A stretch of DNA of 64,000 nucleotides from Promicromonospora sp042731755. Its GTDB lineage: Bacteria; Actinomycetota; Actinomycetes; Actinomycetales; Cellulomonadaceae. The stretch spans positions 186,001 through 250,000 of the forward strand of contig NZ_JBHWLR010000009.1 in the NCBI RefSeq assembly GCF_042731755.1, written 5' to 3'. A program made the position numbers and the translations under genes. How positions within the stretch are numbered: position 1 is the first letter of the stretch; each line of letters begins with the position of its first letter. Positions 27,103 to 34,907 of the stretch are shown piece after piece. The notes beneath the pieces were generated by a model, which was not told where the DNA came from, made no database searches, and saw only the letters and a list, made by a program, of their open reading frames with translations.

Positions 27103-27141
27103 CGAAGCGGCACCCGGATGCCTCGGCAGGGTGCCGCTTCG
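27103..27141 (-). terminator. Hairpin after ndk
   Basis: A perfect 13-bp inverted repeat (27103-27115 with 27129-27141) with a 13-nt loop lies 24 bp after the ndk stop. There is no U tract. It separates ndk from smc. Confidence 0.6.
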
Positions 27142-27164
27142 ACGGACGTGCGGTGCGGGGGCGG

Positions 27165-27638
27165 TCAGCCCAGCTCGGGGAACCAGAGGGAGATCTCGCG
27201 CGCCGCCGACTCCGCGGAGTCGGAGCCGTGCACGAGGTTCTGCTGCACCTTGGTGCCCCAGTCGCGGCCCAGGTCACCGCGGATGGTGCCGGGGGCGGCG
27301 TCGGTCGGGTTGGTGGCGCCGGCCAGCGAGCGGAAGCCGGGGATCACGCCCTGGCCCTCGGCCACGACGGCCAGGACGGGGCCCGACATCATGAACTCGA
27401 CCAGGGGGGCGTAGAACGGCTTGCCCTCGTGCTCGGCGTAGTGCGCGGCCAGCAGCTCGGTCGTGGCGTCCTTGAGCTGCACGGCGCGCAGCGTGTAGCC
27501 CTTGGCCTCGATGCGGCGCAGGATCTCGCCGGACAGGCCGCGGCGCACGCCGTCCGGCTTGACGAGGACGAGGGTGCGCTCGGCCACGGGCTGCGTCGAG
27601 GCCTCCGTGGGCAGGGTCTTCTCTGCGACGTCGGTCAT
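27165..27638 (-). CDS. ndk: Nucleoside diphosphate kinase
   Basis: Transfers the gamma phosphate from ATP to NDPs through a phosphohistidine. The protein has 157 residues including a ~20-residue N-terminal extension (MTDVAEKTLPTEASTQPVAE) before the usual RTLVLVKPDGVRRG. The active-site NLVHGSDSAESAAREI is intact. It is the last member of the ileS-folC-DUF4233-ndk group; a long hairpin separates it from DUF4233. Confidence 0.96.
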   Translation of the reverse strand: MTDVAEKTLPTEASTQPVAERTLVLVKPDGVRRGLSGEILRRIEAKGYTLRAVQLKDATTELLAAHYAEHEGKPFYAPLVEFMMSGPVLAVVAEGQGVIPGFRSLAGATNPTDAAPGTIRGDLGRDWGTKVQQNLVHGSDSAESAAREISLWFPELG

Positions 27639-27676
27639 GGGCCCAACCCTATCGGGACCGCGCCCCCTCCCCGAAC

Positions 27677-27720
27677 GTGTCGGACGCTCAGGTCACCGGG
27701 GTGACCTGAGCGTCTGACAC
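27677..27720 (-). terminator. Long hairpin between DUF4233 and ndk
   Basis: A 14-bp perfect stem (27683-27696 with 27701-27714, loop CGGG) extends by five more pairs across one mismatch, giving a 20-position hairpin. It begins 7 bp after the DUF4233 stop and ends 39 bp before ndk. It may be a terminator or an ndk leader element. Confidence 0.7.
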
Positions 27721-27726
27721 ACGACT

Positions 27727-28167
27727 TCAGGGGGTGTTCGGGGCCGTCTCGGGGTGGGCGGCGTCGTACTCCGCCCGCTCGCGGTCCACGCGCGCGCCGA
27801 GCCGCAGCGCGTAGAACCACAGCACCACGAAGATCCCGCCGACGAAGTACATCATCGGCAGCAGCAGGCCCATGGCGAGCACCGGGAGCTGGGCGAGGGT
27901 GCCCGCCGCCCGGCCCGTCGTCGTGCCCTGGGCCCGCGACAGGATCACCAGCACCAGGCAGAGGATCCCGCCGAGCGCCCAGATCGCGCCGCCCGACTCG
28001 ATGCGCAGCGGGCCGCGCCCGAACTCCGAGTCGCGCAGGGCCCACACCACCAGGGTCGCGAACAGCACGAGGAACACCTCGAGCAGCAGCGTGGTGGACG
28101 TGAACTGCACCAGCGCGGACTTCTTGGGCTTGATGCGGTCGCCGGGGGCGGGTCGGTCCTTGCTCAC
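27727..28167 (-). CDS. DUF4233 membrane protein
   Basis: A 146-residue actinobacterial membrane protein of unknown function with about four helices (STTLLLEVFLVLFATLVVWAL first, VLAMGLLLPMMYFVGGIFVVL last) and an acidic tail. It starts with GTG overlapping the MFS stop by 4 bp. In relatives this gene normally follows folC directly; here folC is 5.3 kb away, with an efflux and a dha operon between. Confidence 0.88.
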   Translation of the reverse strand: MSKDRPAPGDRIKPKKSALVQFTSTTLLLEVFLVLFATLVVWALRDSEFGRGPLRIESGGAIWALGGILCLVLVILSRAQGTTTGRAAGTLAQLPVLAMGLLLPMMYFVGGIFVVLWFYALRLGARVDRERAEYDAAHPETAPNTP

Positions 28168-29861
28168 CGGTTCAGGATATCCGTCTCCTTGCGTTCCCCG
28201 TCCCGGCCGGCGTCCCGGCCGGCGTCGGGCGCGGCCTGGCCGTCCAGGACCGCGACCCCGCCGCCCACGGCGACGGGCTCGGTCGCGCCCTCCATGACGG
28301 CCTCGCCGCGGGCGACCATGCCGGCCTGGTTGGACAGCTTGACCTCCTTGAGGAACAGCGCGAGCACGAGGCCGACGACGACCAGCGGCACCAGGTACCA
28401 GAACGCCGGGGCGAGCGAGTCCGCGAAGGCGTCGACCACGCCGCTGCGCAGCGGCTCGGGGAGCTGCTGGACGATCTGCGGCGTCAGGCTGGAGCCACCG
28501 CCCGCGGGCGCGGCACCCTCCGGAAGGCCTTCGAAGACGCCCTGCAGGTTGTCCGTCAGGCGCGACGTGAACACGGTGGTGAACGCGGCGGTACCCACGG
28601 CCGCGCCGATCTCCCGGAAGAAGTTGTTCGACGACGTCGCCGTGCCCAGCTCGTGCGGGTCCACCGAGTTCTGCACCGCGAGCACGATCGTCTGCATGAT
28701 CAGGCCCATGCCGGCGCCGAGCACGAAGATCATGGCGCCGAACAGCCAGAGCGACATGCCGCCCTCGAGCCGGGTCAGCCAGATCATGCCGAGGATCGTG
28801 ATCGCGAGGCCGGCCACCGGGAACATCTTGTAGCGGCCCGTCTTCGAGATCGCGAAGCCGGAGACGATCGAGGTCAGCATCACGCCGGCCATCATCGGGA
28901 GCATCAGCAGGCCGGACTCGGTGACGCCCGCGCCGGCCGACATCTGCAGGAACGTCGGGAGCATCGCCATGGCGGAGAACATGCCCATGCCGAGCACGAG
29001 GCCGATGAGCGTGGTGATGGTGAACGTGCGGTTCTTGAACAGCCGCAGCGGGATGAGCGGCTCCGCCACGCGGTTCTCGATGAAGACGAAAAGACCCACC
29101 AGCACGGCCGTGCCGAACAGGACACCGAGCAGCGTCGGGTCGGACCAGTCGTAGCCGTCGTGGCCGAGCGACTCCCAGCTCGTCAGCAGCACGATGCCGG
29201 TGGTGCCGAGCGCCATCGTCAGGATGCCGCCCCAGTCGGTGGGCCGGCCCGAGCGGTGCGAGGGCAGCTTGAGCGCGAAGTACGCGATGAACCACGCGGC
29301 GATGCCGATCGGCACGTTGATCCAGAAGGTCCAGCGCCAGCCGGGGCCGTCGGTGAGCCAGCCGCCGAGCAGCGGGCCGGCGACGGCGGAGATGCCGAAC
29401 AGGGCGCCCATCGGGCCCATGTACTTGCCGCGGTCGGACGCCGGGATGATGTCGGCGATGATCGCCTGCGACAGGATCATCAGGCCACCGCCGCCGAGGC
29501 CCTGCACGGCGCGCCAGGCCACGAGGGCCTCGAACGACTGCGCCATGCCACCGCCGAGCGACGCGACGACGAAGAGGCCGACCGCCACGAGGAACGGCCA
29601 GCGCCGGCCGTAGAGGTCGCCGAACTTGCCGTACAGCGGCATCGCGATGGCGATCGCCAGGATGTAGGCCGTGATGACCCAGCCCTGGTGCTGCACGCCG
29701 TTCAGCTCACCCACGATGGTGGGCATGGCGGTGCCGACGATGGTCTGGTCCAGGGAGGACAGGAACATGGAGGCCATCAGGGCCCCGAAGATCAGCCAGA
29801 TCGTGCGCTGGTTCAGTACGACCAGCGGCTTGTCCGGCGCCGTGGTCACGGCGTGGCTCAT
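28164..29861 (-). CDS. DHA2-family (EmrB/QacA-like) drug efflux MFS transporter
   Basis: A 565-residue, 14-helix drug:proton antiporter. Motif A appears as GKFGDLYGRRWPF, motif C-type GPLLGGWLTDGPGWRWTFWINVP is typical of DHA2 proteins, and a long extracytoplasmic loop lies near residues 455-500. It lies 62 bp downstream of a TetR gene on the same strand, so it is probably the target of that repressor. Substrate is unknown. Confidence 0.92.
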   Translation of the reverse strand: MSHAVTTAPDKPLVVLNQRTIWLIFGALMASMFLSSLDQTIVGTAMPTIVGELNGVQHQGWVITAYILAIAIAMPLYGKFGDLYGRRWPFLVAVGLFVVASLGGGMAQSFEALVAWRAVQGLGGGGLMILSQAIIADIIPASDRGKYMGPMGALFGISAVAGPLLGGWLTDGPGWRWTFWINVPIGIAAWFIAYFALKLPSHRSGRPTDWGGILTMALGTTGIVLLTSWESLGHDGYDWSDPTLLGVLFGTAVLVGLFVFIENRVAEPLIPLRLFKNRTFTITTLIGLVLGMGMFSAMAMLPTFLQMSAGAGVTESGLLMLPMMAGVMLTSIVSGFAISKTGRYKMFPVAGLAITILGMIWLTRLEGGMSLWLFGAMIFVLGAGMGLIMQTIVLAVQNSVDPHELGTATSSNNFFREIGAAVGTAAFTTVFTSRLTDNLQGVFEGLPEGAAPAGGGSSLTPQIVQQLPEPLRSGVVDAFADSLAPAFWYLVPLVVVGLVLALFLKEVKLSNQAGMVARGEAVMEGATEPVAVGGGVAVLDGQAAPDAGRDAGRDGERKETDILNR

Positions 29862-29923
29862 GGAGGTGCCTTTCTGGGGGTCAGGTCGGGCGAGGTGCGG
29901 GAGGTGCGGGAGGAGCGGGAGGT

Positions 29924-30622
29924 TCAGCGTTCGAGGTCGGCCGCGACGAGGTCGACGAGCTGCGCGACGGCGACAGGCAGGTGGTCGGCCGGGTTGCCGG
30001 TGTAGCCGGCGTGCTCCCAGGCGACGAGCGCGGTGCGCAGCATGAGCAGGACGAGCATCGTGAGCAGCTCGGCGTCCGTGGTGAACGGGACGGTCGCCCG
30101 GCGGGCCTCGAAGAGCTCGCCGAGCCGGCTCTTGTGCCGGTCCATCCAGACCACGTGGCGGCGCAGCAGGGCAGGCTCCTGCTGCATGAGGTCCATGGCC
30201 CGCATGACCCGGTCGTGGGCCTCGCCGGCGGGCGCGAGCAGGGCGGCGACCACGACCTGGAGGTCGGACAGCAGCCGGCCCGTCGGGCCGCCCTCGACGA
30301 AGGTGCGGATGACGTCCTCCGGCAGGCCGGTGTCCTCCGCGCCGAGCACGGCGTCGTCCTTGGACTCGAAGTAGTTGAAGAACGTGCGGGGCGAGACGTT
30401 CGCCTCGGCGCTGATCATCTCGACGGTCACGGCGTCCAGGCCGTGCTCGGCGACCAGGTTCTGCGCGGCGTCGATCAGCGCCGCGCGCCGCGCGCGCTTC
30501 TTGCGCTCGCGCAGGCCCTGTTCCGCGGGCGAGCCCTCCAGCGCGGACACGAGCTCGCGCAGGTCCGGGCTGGATCCGGGCTCAGCGGGCGCGACGGTCT
30601 CGCGCGACGAGGTGGGGGCCAT
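29924..30622 (-). CDS. TetR-family transcriptional regulator
   Basis: A 232-residue repressor. The N-terminal helix-turn-helix (ALIDAAQNLVAEHGLDAVTVEMI then VSPRTFFNYFESKDDAV) starts about residue 48, after a disordered leader. The rest is a helical ligand-binding domain. It is upstream of and codirectional with the DHA2 efflux gene; TTGCACCCCGCGCAA near its start may be its operator. Confidence 0.9.
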   Translation of the reverse strand: MAPTSSRETVAPAEPGSSPDLRELVSALEGSPAEQGLRERKKRARRAALIDAAQNLVAEHGLDAVTVEMISAEANVSPRTFFNYFESKDDAVLGAEDTGLPEDVIRTFVEGGPTGRLLSDLQVVVAALLAPAGEAHDRVMRAMDLMQQEPALLRRHVVWMDRHKSRLGELFEARRATVPFTTDAELLTMLVLLMLRTALVAWEHAGYTGNPADHLPVAVAQLVDLVAADLER

Positions 30623-30632
30623 GCGTCAATTC

Positions 30633-30647
30633 TTGCACCCCGCGCAA
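30633..30647 (-). promoter_or_regulatory. Candidate TetR operator
   Basis: TTGC-N7-GCAA palindrome lies 11 bp before the TetR start, within an AT-rich 30-bp stretch (30625-30670) likely to be the promoter. Its placement suits autoregulation of the TetR-efflux unit. Confidence 0.35.
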
Positions 30648-30680
30648 AATTTCATCAACTGCAAAAAGATGAGACCGCGG

Positions 30681-31409
30681 TCACACCTCGCCGAACCCGG
30701 ACTCGATCATCTCCACGACGGTCGTCACGGCCTCCGCGGCGCCGTCGCCGGTGGCCTCCACGCGCAGCTCGCGCCCCTGCGTGGCGCCCAGCGCCATGAG
30801 CTGGAGCACGCTGGAGGCGTCCACGCCGTCGATGGTCACGCTCGCGCCCAGCTCGGCCACCTTGCGCGACACCAGCGCCGCCGGGCGGGCGTGCAGGCCC
30901 AGGGGGTTGCGGACGGTCACGGTGCGCGTGCCCGCGGGCTCCCCGGCGGACGACGGCTCGCCCGCCCCGGGCGACTGCGCGGCCTCGATCGCCGCGAACA
31001 TCCCGACCGCCGCGTTCGCCGACGCCAGCACGGCGTCCCGGTCGGCCCCGCCGTGCGCCGTCACGGCCGCGGCGACCGCGCCCTCGACGAACGGCGCGCG
31101 CGCCAGCACCGCGTGCTCGGCCAGCGTGTCGTCCAGCTCCAGGGCCGCCTCGACCGTCAGCACCGAGGACCCGAGGTCCCCGAGCACGACGACGCCGCTG
31201 CCACCGCTCGCGCCCGCGTCGGCGAGGGCCGCGAGAACCTCCTCCAGGGTCTGCTGGATCGCGTCGAGCGAGGTTCCCAGCCCGCCGTCGGGCCCGCCGC
31301 CCACGCCGCGGACCAGGACGTCGGGTGCCATCTGCCCGGCGAGCTCGGCGGCCCCGCGGGCCAGCTCGGCGGAGTGCGAGACGAGGACCAGCGCGACCCG
31401 CGCCGTCAT
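30681..31409 (-). CDS. dhaM: PTS-dependent dihydroxyacetone kinase phosphotransferase subunit DhaM
   Basis: Carries phosphate from PTS to DhaL. The protein has 242 residues: an EIIA-mannose-like domain with phospho-His in VSHSAELARG (about residue 12) and, after a Gly/Ser/Pro linker near 155, an HPr domain with the active His in NPLGLHARPAALV. It lacks the EI-like third domain of E. coli DhaM, as is usual in Gram-positives. ATGA overlap with dhaL. Confidence 0.94.
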   Translation of the reverse strand: MTARVALVLVSHSAELARGAAELAGQMAPDVLVRGVGGGPDGGLGTSLDAIQQTLEEVLAALADAGASGGSGVVVLGDLGSSVLTVEAALELDDTLAEHAVLARAPFVEGAVAAAVTAHGGADRDAVLASANAAVGMFAAIEAAQSPGAGEPSSAGEPAGTRTVTVRNPLGLHARPAALVSRKVAELGASVTIDGVDASSVLQLMALGATQGRELRVEATGDGAAEAVTTVVEMIESGFGEV

Positions 31410-32089
31410 GCCGCGCCGCGAGGGTCGGCGGACTCCGGACCGGCGAGAGCGGCGGCCAGCGCCGCGCCCAGGACCAGTGCTGTGGAGCGTGCGCCCGGGT
31501 CCTCGTGACCCGCGCTGCGCTCGCCGAGGTACGAGGCCCGGCCCTTGGTCGCGACCATCGGGATGGTGCCCGTCGCCGCCTTGTCCGCCGCCTCGGCCGC
31601 CGCGCGCAGCACGTCCACCTCGGAGCCGCCGTCGCCCGCCGCGGCCTCGGCCGCGTCGACCGCCGCCTGCCACGCGTCGACCATCGTCTTCTCCCCCACC
31701 GTCGCCTTGCCGCGCGAGGACACACCCTCCAGCGCGGCCTCCAGCACCGCGACGACGGCGGGCGGGTCGATCTGCGGGCGGCCCGAGACCTTCGCCGCGC
31801 GCAGGTACGCCGTGCCGTACAGCGGGCCGGACGCGCCGCCCACCGTGGACATCAGGGTCGTCGCCACGAGCTTGAGCACGTCACCGACGGTCCGCTCGTC
31901 CGCGGCGCCGGGCTGGGCCGCCGGGTCGTCGAGCCGCGCCACCACGGCGTGGAAGCCGCGATGCATGTTCTCGCCGTGGTCACCGTCGCCGATCTGCCGG
32001 TCGAGCTCCGTGAGCTCGTCCTTCGCGTCCGCGATCGCGTCCGCCGTGCGGCGCACCCATCGCTCCGCCCAGTCCGCGTCCAGCGCCAT
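31406..32089 (-). CDS. dhaL: Dihydroxyacetone kinase ADP-binding subunit DhaL
   Basis: A 227-residue all-helical subunit that holds ADP as a cofactor rephosphorylated by DhaM and passes phosphate to dihydroxyacetone on DhaK. The Mg-ADP motif DRQIGDGDHGENMHRGF (about residues 30-46) and GGASGPLYGTAYL are intact. It lies 20 bp after dhaK. Confidence 0.95.
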   Translation of the reverse strand: MALDADWAERWVRRTADAIADAKDELTELDRQIGDGDHGENMHRGFHAVVARLDDPAAQPGAADERTVGDVLKLVATTLMSTVGGASGPLYGTAYLRAAKVSGRPQIDPPAVVAVLEAALEGVSSRGKATVGEKTMVDAWQAAVDAAEAAAGDGGSEVDVLRAAAEAADKAATGTIPMVATKGRASYLGERSAGHEDPGARSTALVLGAALAAALAGPESADPRGAA

Positions 32090-32109
32090 GTCTCAGAACC
32101 CTTCTCGTC

Positions 32110-33105
32110 TCACCACCGGAGTGCTGCAGTGTTCACCGGCGCGTCCCAGAGGGCCTCCAGCTCGTCGTCCAGCCGGAGGACGGTGACCGATGCCCCCTGC
32201 ATCTCGAGGGACGTCACGTAGTTGCCCACCAGCGACCGGGAGACCGTGACGCCGCGCTCCTCGAGAAGGCGCCGCGCTCGACCATAGACCACGTAGAGCT
32301 CGGAGAGCGGGGTGCCGCCCATACCGTTGACGAACAGCAACACTCGGTCGCCGCCGTCCAGGGCAAGGTCGTCGGCGACGGGTGTCAGGAGCATCTCCGT
32401 GACCTCGTCGGCGCCGACCGCGGCCACGCGGTGGCGGCCGGGCTCGCCGTGGATGCCGATGCCCACCTCGATCTCGTCCTCACCCAGGTCGAAGCTGGGC
32501 CGGCCCACGTGCGGCACGGTGGGCGCGGCCAGCGCCACGCCCATGGTCCGGACGTTCGCGATCACCTGCTCGGCGACGGCGGTCACGCCCGCGAGGTCGA
32601 CGCCACGGGCCGCGGCGGCACCCGCGATCTTCTCGACGGCCACGGTGCCGGCCACCCCGCGCCGGCCGGCGGTGTAGAGCGAGTCCTCGACGGCGACGTC
32701 GTCGTTCACGAGCACCGAGGCGACCTCGACGCCCTCCGCCTCGGCGAGCTCCACCGCGGTCTCGAAGTTCAGCACGTCGCCCGTGTAGTTCTTGACGATC
32801 GTGAGCACCCCGGCGCCGCCGTCGGCGGCCTGGATCGCGGGCTGGATCTGGTCCGGCGTCGGCGAGGTGAACACGGCGCCCGGGACGGCGGCGTCGAGCA
32901 TGCCGTCCCCGACGAAGCCCGCGTGCAGGGGCTCGTGCCCCGACCCGCCACCGCTGACCAGGCCGACCTTTCCGGTGACCGCGCCTCCGGCGCGGCTGAC
33001 GAAGACGGGCGACGTACTGACCTGCACCAGCTCGGCGTGCGCGAGCGCGAAGCCGGCCAGGGAGTCGGCGACGGCGTCCGCGGGATCGTTCAGCAGCTTC
33101 TTCAC
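32110..33105 (-). CDS. dhaK: Dihydroxyacetone kinase subunit DhaK
   Basis: Substrate-binding subunit, 331 residues; dihydroxyacetone is held covalently by a His. SGGGSGHEPLHAGFVG near residue 50 and the His in GIGIHGEPGRH near 215 are the expected sites. GAGGAGG five bases before GTG at 33105 decides the start. First gene of dhaKLM. No DhaR-type activator is nearby; the upstream region is damaged by low-quality sequence. Confidence 0.96.
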   Translation of the reverse strand: MKKLLNDPADAVADSLAGFALAHAELVQVSTSPVFVSRAGGAVTGKVGLVSGGGSGHEPLHAGFVGDGMLDAAVPGAVFTSPTPDQIQPAIQAADGGAGVLTIVKNYTGDVLNFETAVELAEAEGVEVASVLVNDDVAVEDSLYTAGRRGVAGTVAVEKIAGAAAARGVDLAGVTAVAEQVIANVRTMGVALAAPTVPHVGRPSFDLGEDEIEVGIGIHGEPGRHRVAAVGADEVTEMLLTPVADDLALDGGDRVLLFVNGMGGTPLSELYVVYGRARRLLEERGVTVSRSLVGNYVTSLEMQGASVTVLRLDDELEALWDAPVNTAALRW

Positions 33106-33482
33106 GGCGACCTCCTCGCGGGACTGTGCGGCCCGGCGCCGGCGCCGGGCCCGCGAACACGTCCCCTGGGGTTCATGTAACACCACGCCGGGCCGGGTCG
33201 TACAGGAGAGGCCGGGTCGGGGGGGGGGGGGGGGGCAGGGGCGGGGCCCCACCGCGGCAGGAGAAAAGGAGCGAGAGGACAGAGGCAGAAGAGGGAGGAG
33301 GTTTTTGTTCTTGGGCTGTGATAANNNNNNNNNNTCCCTTTCTCCTTCCTGACCCCCCCTCCTTCGTTCGTCTTGGACTGAGGTGTGCGTGTTGGGGGCC
33401 TCCCCCTCGTGTTCCCTGCCCCCCCCCGGTGCCCGGACCGGCGCCTCGGGCGCCCGCGATCAGGCGCGGCCGGCGTTCGTGC
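33106..33482. other. Gene-free region with poly-G run and assembly gap
   Basis: No gene seen. It contains a 17-base G run at 33219-33235, purine-rich sequence unlike the genome, and ten N at 33325-33334, followed by T/C-rich text. These mark a scaffold join and poor base calls. The dhaK promoter may be lost here, so distances between dhaK and folC are unreliable. Confidence 0.9.
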
Positions 33483-34826
33483 TCAGGCGCGGCCGACCAG
33501 GATGCGGGCGTCCGCGACCGTGACCACGGAACCGGTCACGAGCACGCCCGTGCCGACGGCGGCGCCCGCCGTCTCGTCGGCCTCCGCCAGGTCCGCCGCG
33601 ATCTGGAGCGCCTCGTCGAGCCGGTCGGCCACGTGCACGCGGTCCTCGCCGAAGACGTCGCGGGCCACCTCGGCCAGGTCCTCCGGCTCGGCGGACCGGT
33701 CCGAGGAGTTCCGGGTGACCACGATCTCCGCGATCACGGGCTCCAGGACCGAGAGGAAGCCCTCGGAGTCCTTGTCCGCCATCACGGCGACGACGGCAAC
33801 GACCCGCTCCAGGTTGAACGACTCCCCGAGCGCGTCCACCATCGCCTCCGCGCCGGCCGGGTTGTGCGCGACGTCGACCAGCACCGTGGGGCTGGAGCGC
33901 ACCACCTCGAGGCGGCCCGGCGCGTCGACGTCGGCGAACGCGGCCTCGACGATCTCGGCGCCGAGCGCCCGGCCGCCGCTGAGCAGGGCCTCCGTGGCCG
34001 CGAGCGCCAGCAGCGCGTTGTGCGCCTGGTGGGCGCCGTGGAGGGGCAGGAAGACCTCGGTGTAGACGCCGGCGGGGGTGCGCAGGTCGAGGAGCTGGCC
34101 GCCGACGGCGATGCGCCGGTCGGCGACGTCCAGGTCGACGCCCTCGCGGATCAGGTGGGCGTTGACGGAGTGCGCGCGGGCGAGGATGGGCTCGATCGCG
34201 GCGTCGGGCTGCTCGGCGATGACCGCGACGGCGTCCTTCTTGATGATCCCGGACTTCTCGGTGGCGATCTCCTCGATCGTGGAGCCGAGCCACCGCTCGT
34301 GGTCCATGGCGACGGGCGTGATGACGGCGACCTCGCCGTCGACCACATTGGTGGAGTCCCAGGTGCCGCCCATGCCCACCTCGATGATCGCGACGTCGAC
34401 GGGTGCGTCGGCGAACGCGGCGAAGGCCATGACGGTGAGTACCTCGAAGAAGCTCAGGCGCGGCCCGCCCTTCTCCTGGGACTCGCGGTCGGCGACGCCG
34501 ATGTAGGGCGCGACGTCCTCGAACACCTCGACGAACCGCTCGGGCGTGAGCGGCTCGCCGTCGATCGCGATGCGCTCGGTGACGCTCGTGAGGTGCGGCG
34601 ACGTGAACCGGCCGGTGCGCAGCCCGTGCTCGCGCACGAGGCGCTCGACCATGCGCGCCGTGGAGGACTTGCCGTTCGTCCCCGTGATGTGGACGGTCCG
34701 GTAGGCGCGGTGCGGGTCGCCGAGCAGCTCCAGGACCCGCTCGACGCGGGCCATGGTGGGGTCGATGTCAAATTCAGGGGCTCGTGCCGCGATCTCGCGG
34801 CGAACTGCTTCAAAGGCTTCGTCCAC
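33483..34826 (-). CDS. folC: Folylpolyglutamate synthase / dihydrofolate synthase
   Basis: Mur-ligase-family enzyme that adds glutamate to dihydropteroate and folates. The protein has 447 residues. P-loop GTNGKSS at 49-55, folate loop TSPHLTSVTERI, IIEVGMGGTWDSTNV, TEKSGII with the carbamylated-Lys position, and the C-terminal VDVAHNPAGAEAM are all present. Start GTG at 34826. It is divergent from a hydrolase gene and an altered FolC paralogue; in relatives it normally lies between ileS and DUF4233. Confidence 0.95.
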   Translation of the reverse strand: MDEAFEAVRREIAARAPEFDIDPTMARVERVLELLGDPHRAYRTVHITGTNGKSSTARMVERLVREHGLRTGRFTSPHLTSVTERIAIDGEPLTPERFVEVFEDVAPYIGVADRESQEKGGPRLSFFEVLTVMAFAAFADAPVDVAIIEVGMGGTWDSTNVVDGEVAVITPVAMDHERWLGSTIEEIATEKSGIIKKDAVAVIAEQPDAAIEPILARAHSVNAHLIREGVDLDVADRRIAVGGQLLDLRTPAGVYTEVFLPLHGAHQAHNALLALAATEALLSGGRALGAEIVEAAFADVDAPGRLEVVRSSPTVLVDVAHNPAGAEAMVDALGESFNLERVVAVVAVMADKDSEGFLSVLEPVIAEIVVTRNSSDRSAEPEDLAEVARDVFGEDRVHVADRLDEALQIAADLAEADETAGAAVGTGVLVTGSVVTVADARILVGRA

Positions 34827-34907
34827 GTGACGAGGATAGGGTTCCGAAAACAACGTTGCCGATCTCGTGCGGGGGCTCAGCAGGTGTCGGACGGGCAGCA
34901 GGGATCG

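Noticed and set aside
33219..33235. Poly-G run as a G-quadruplex or regulatory element
   Set aside because: Identical run length at 61313, nearby N bases and abnormal flanking text make a sequencing artefact more likely.
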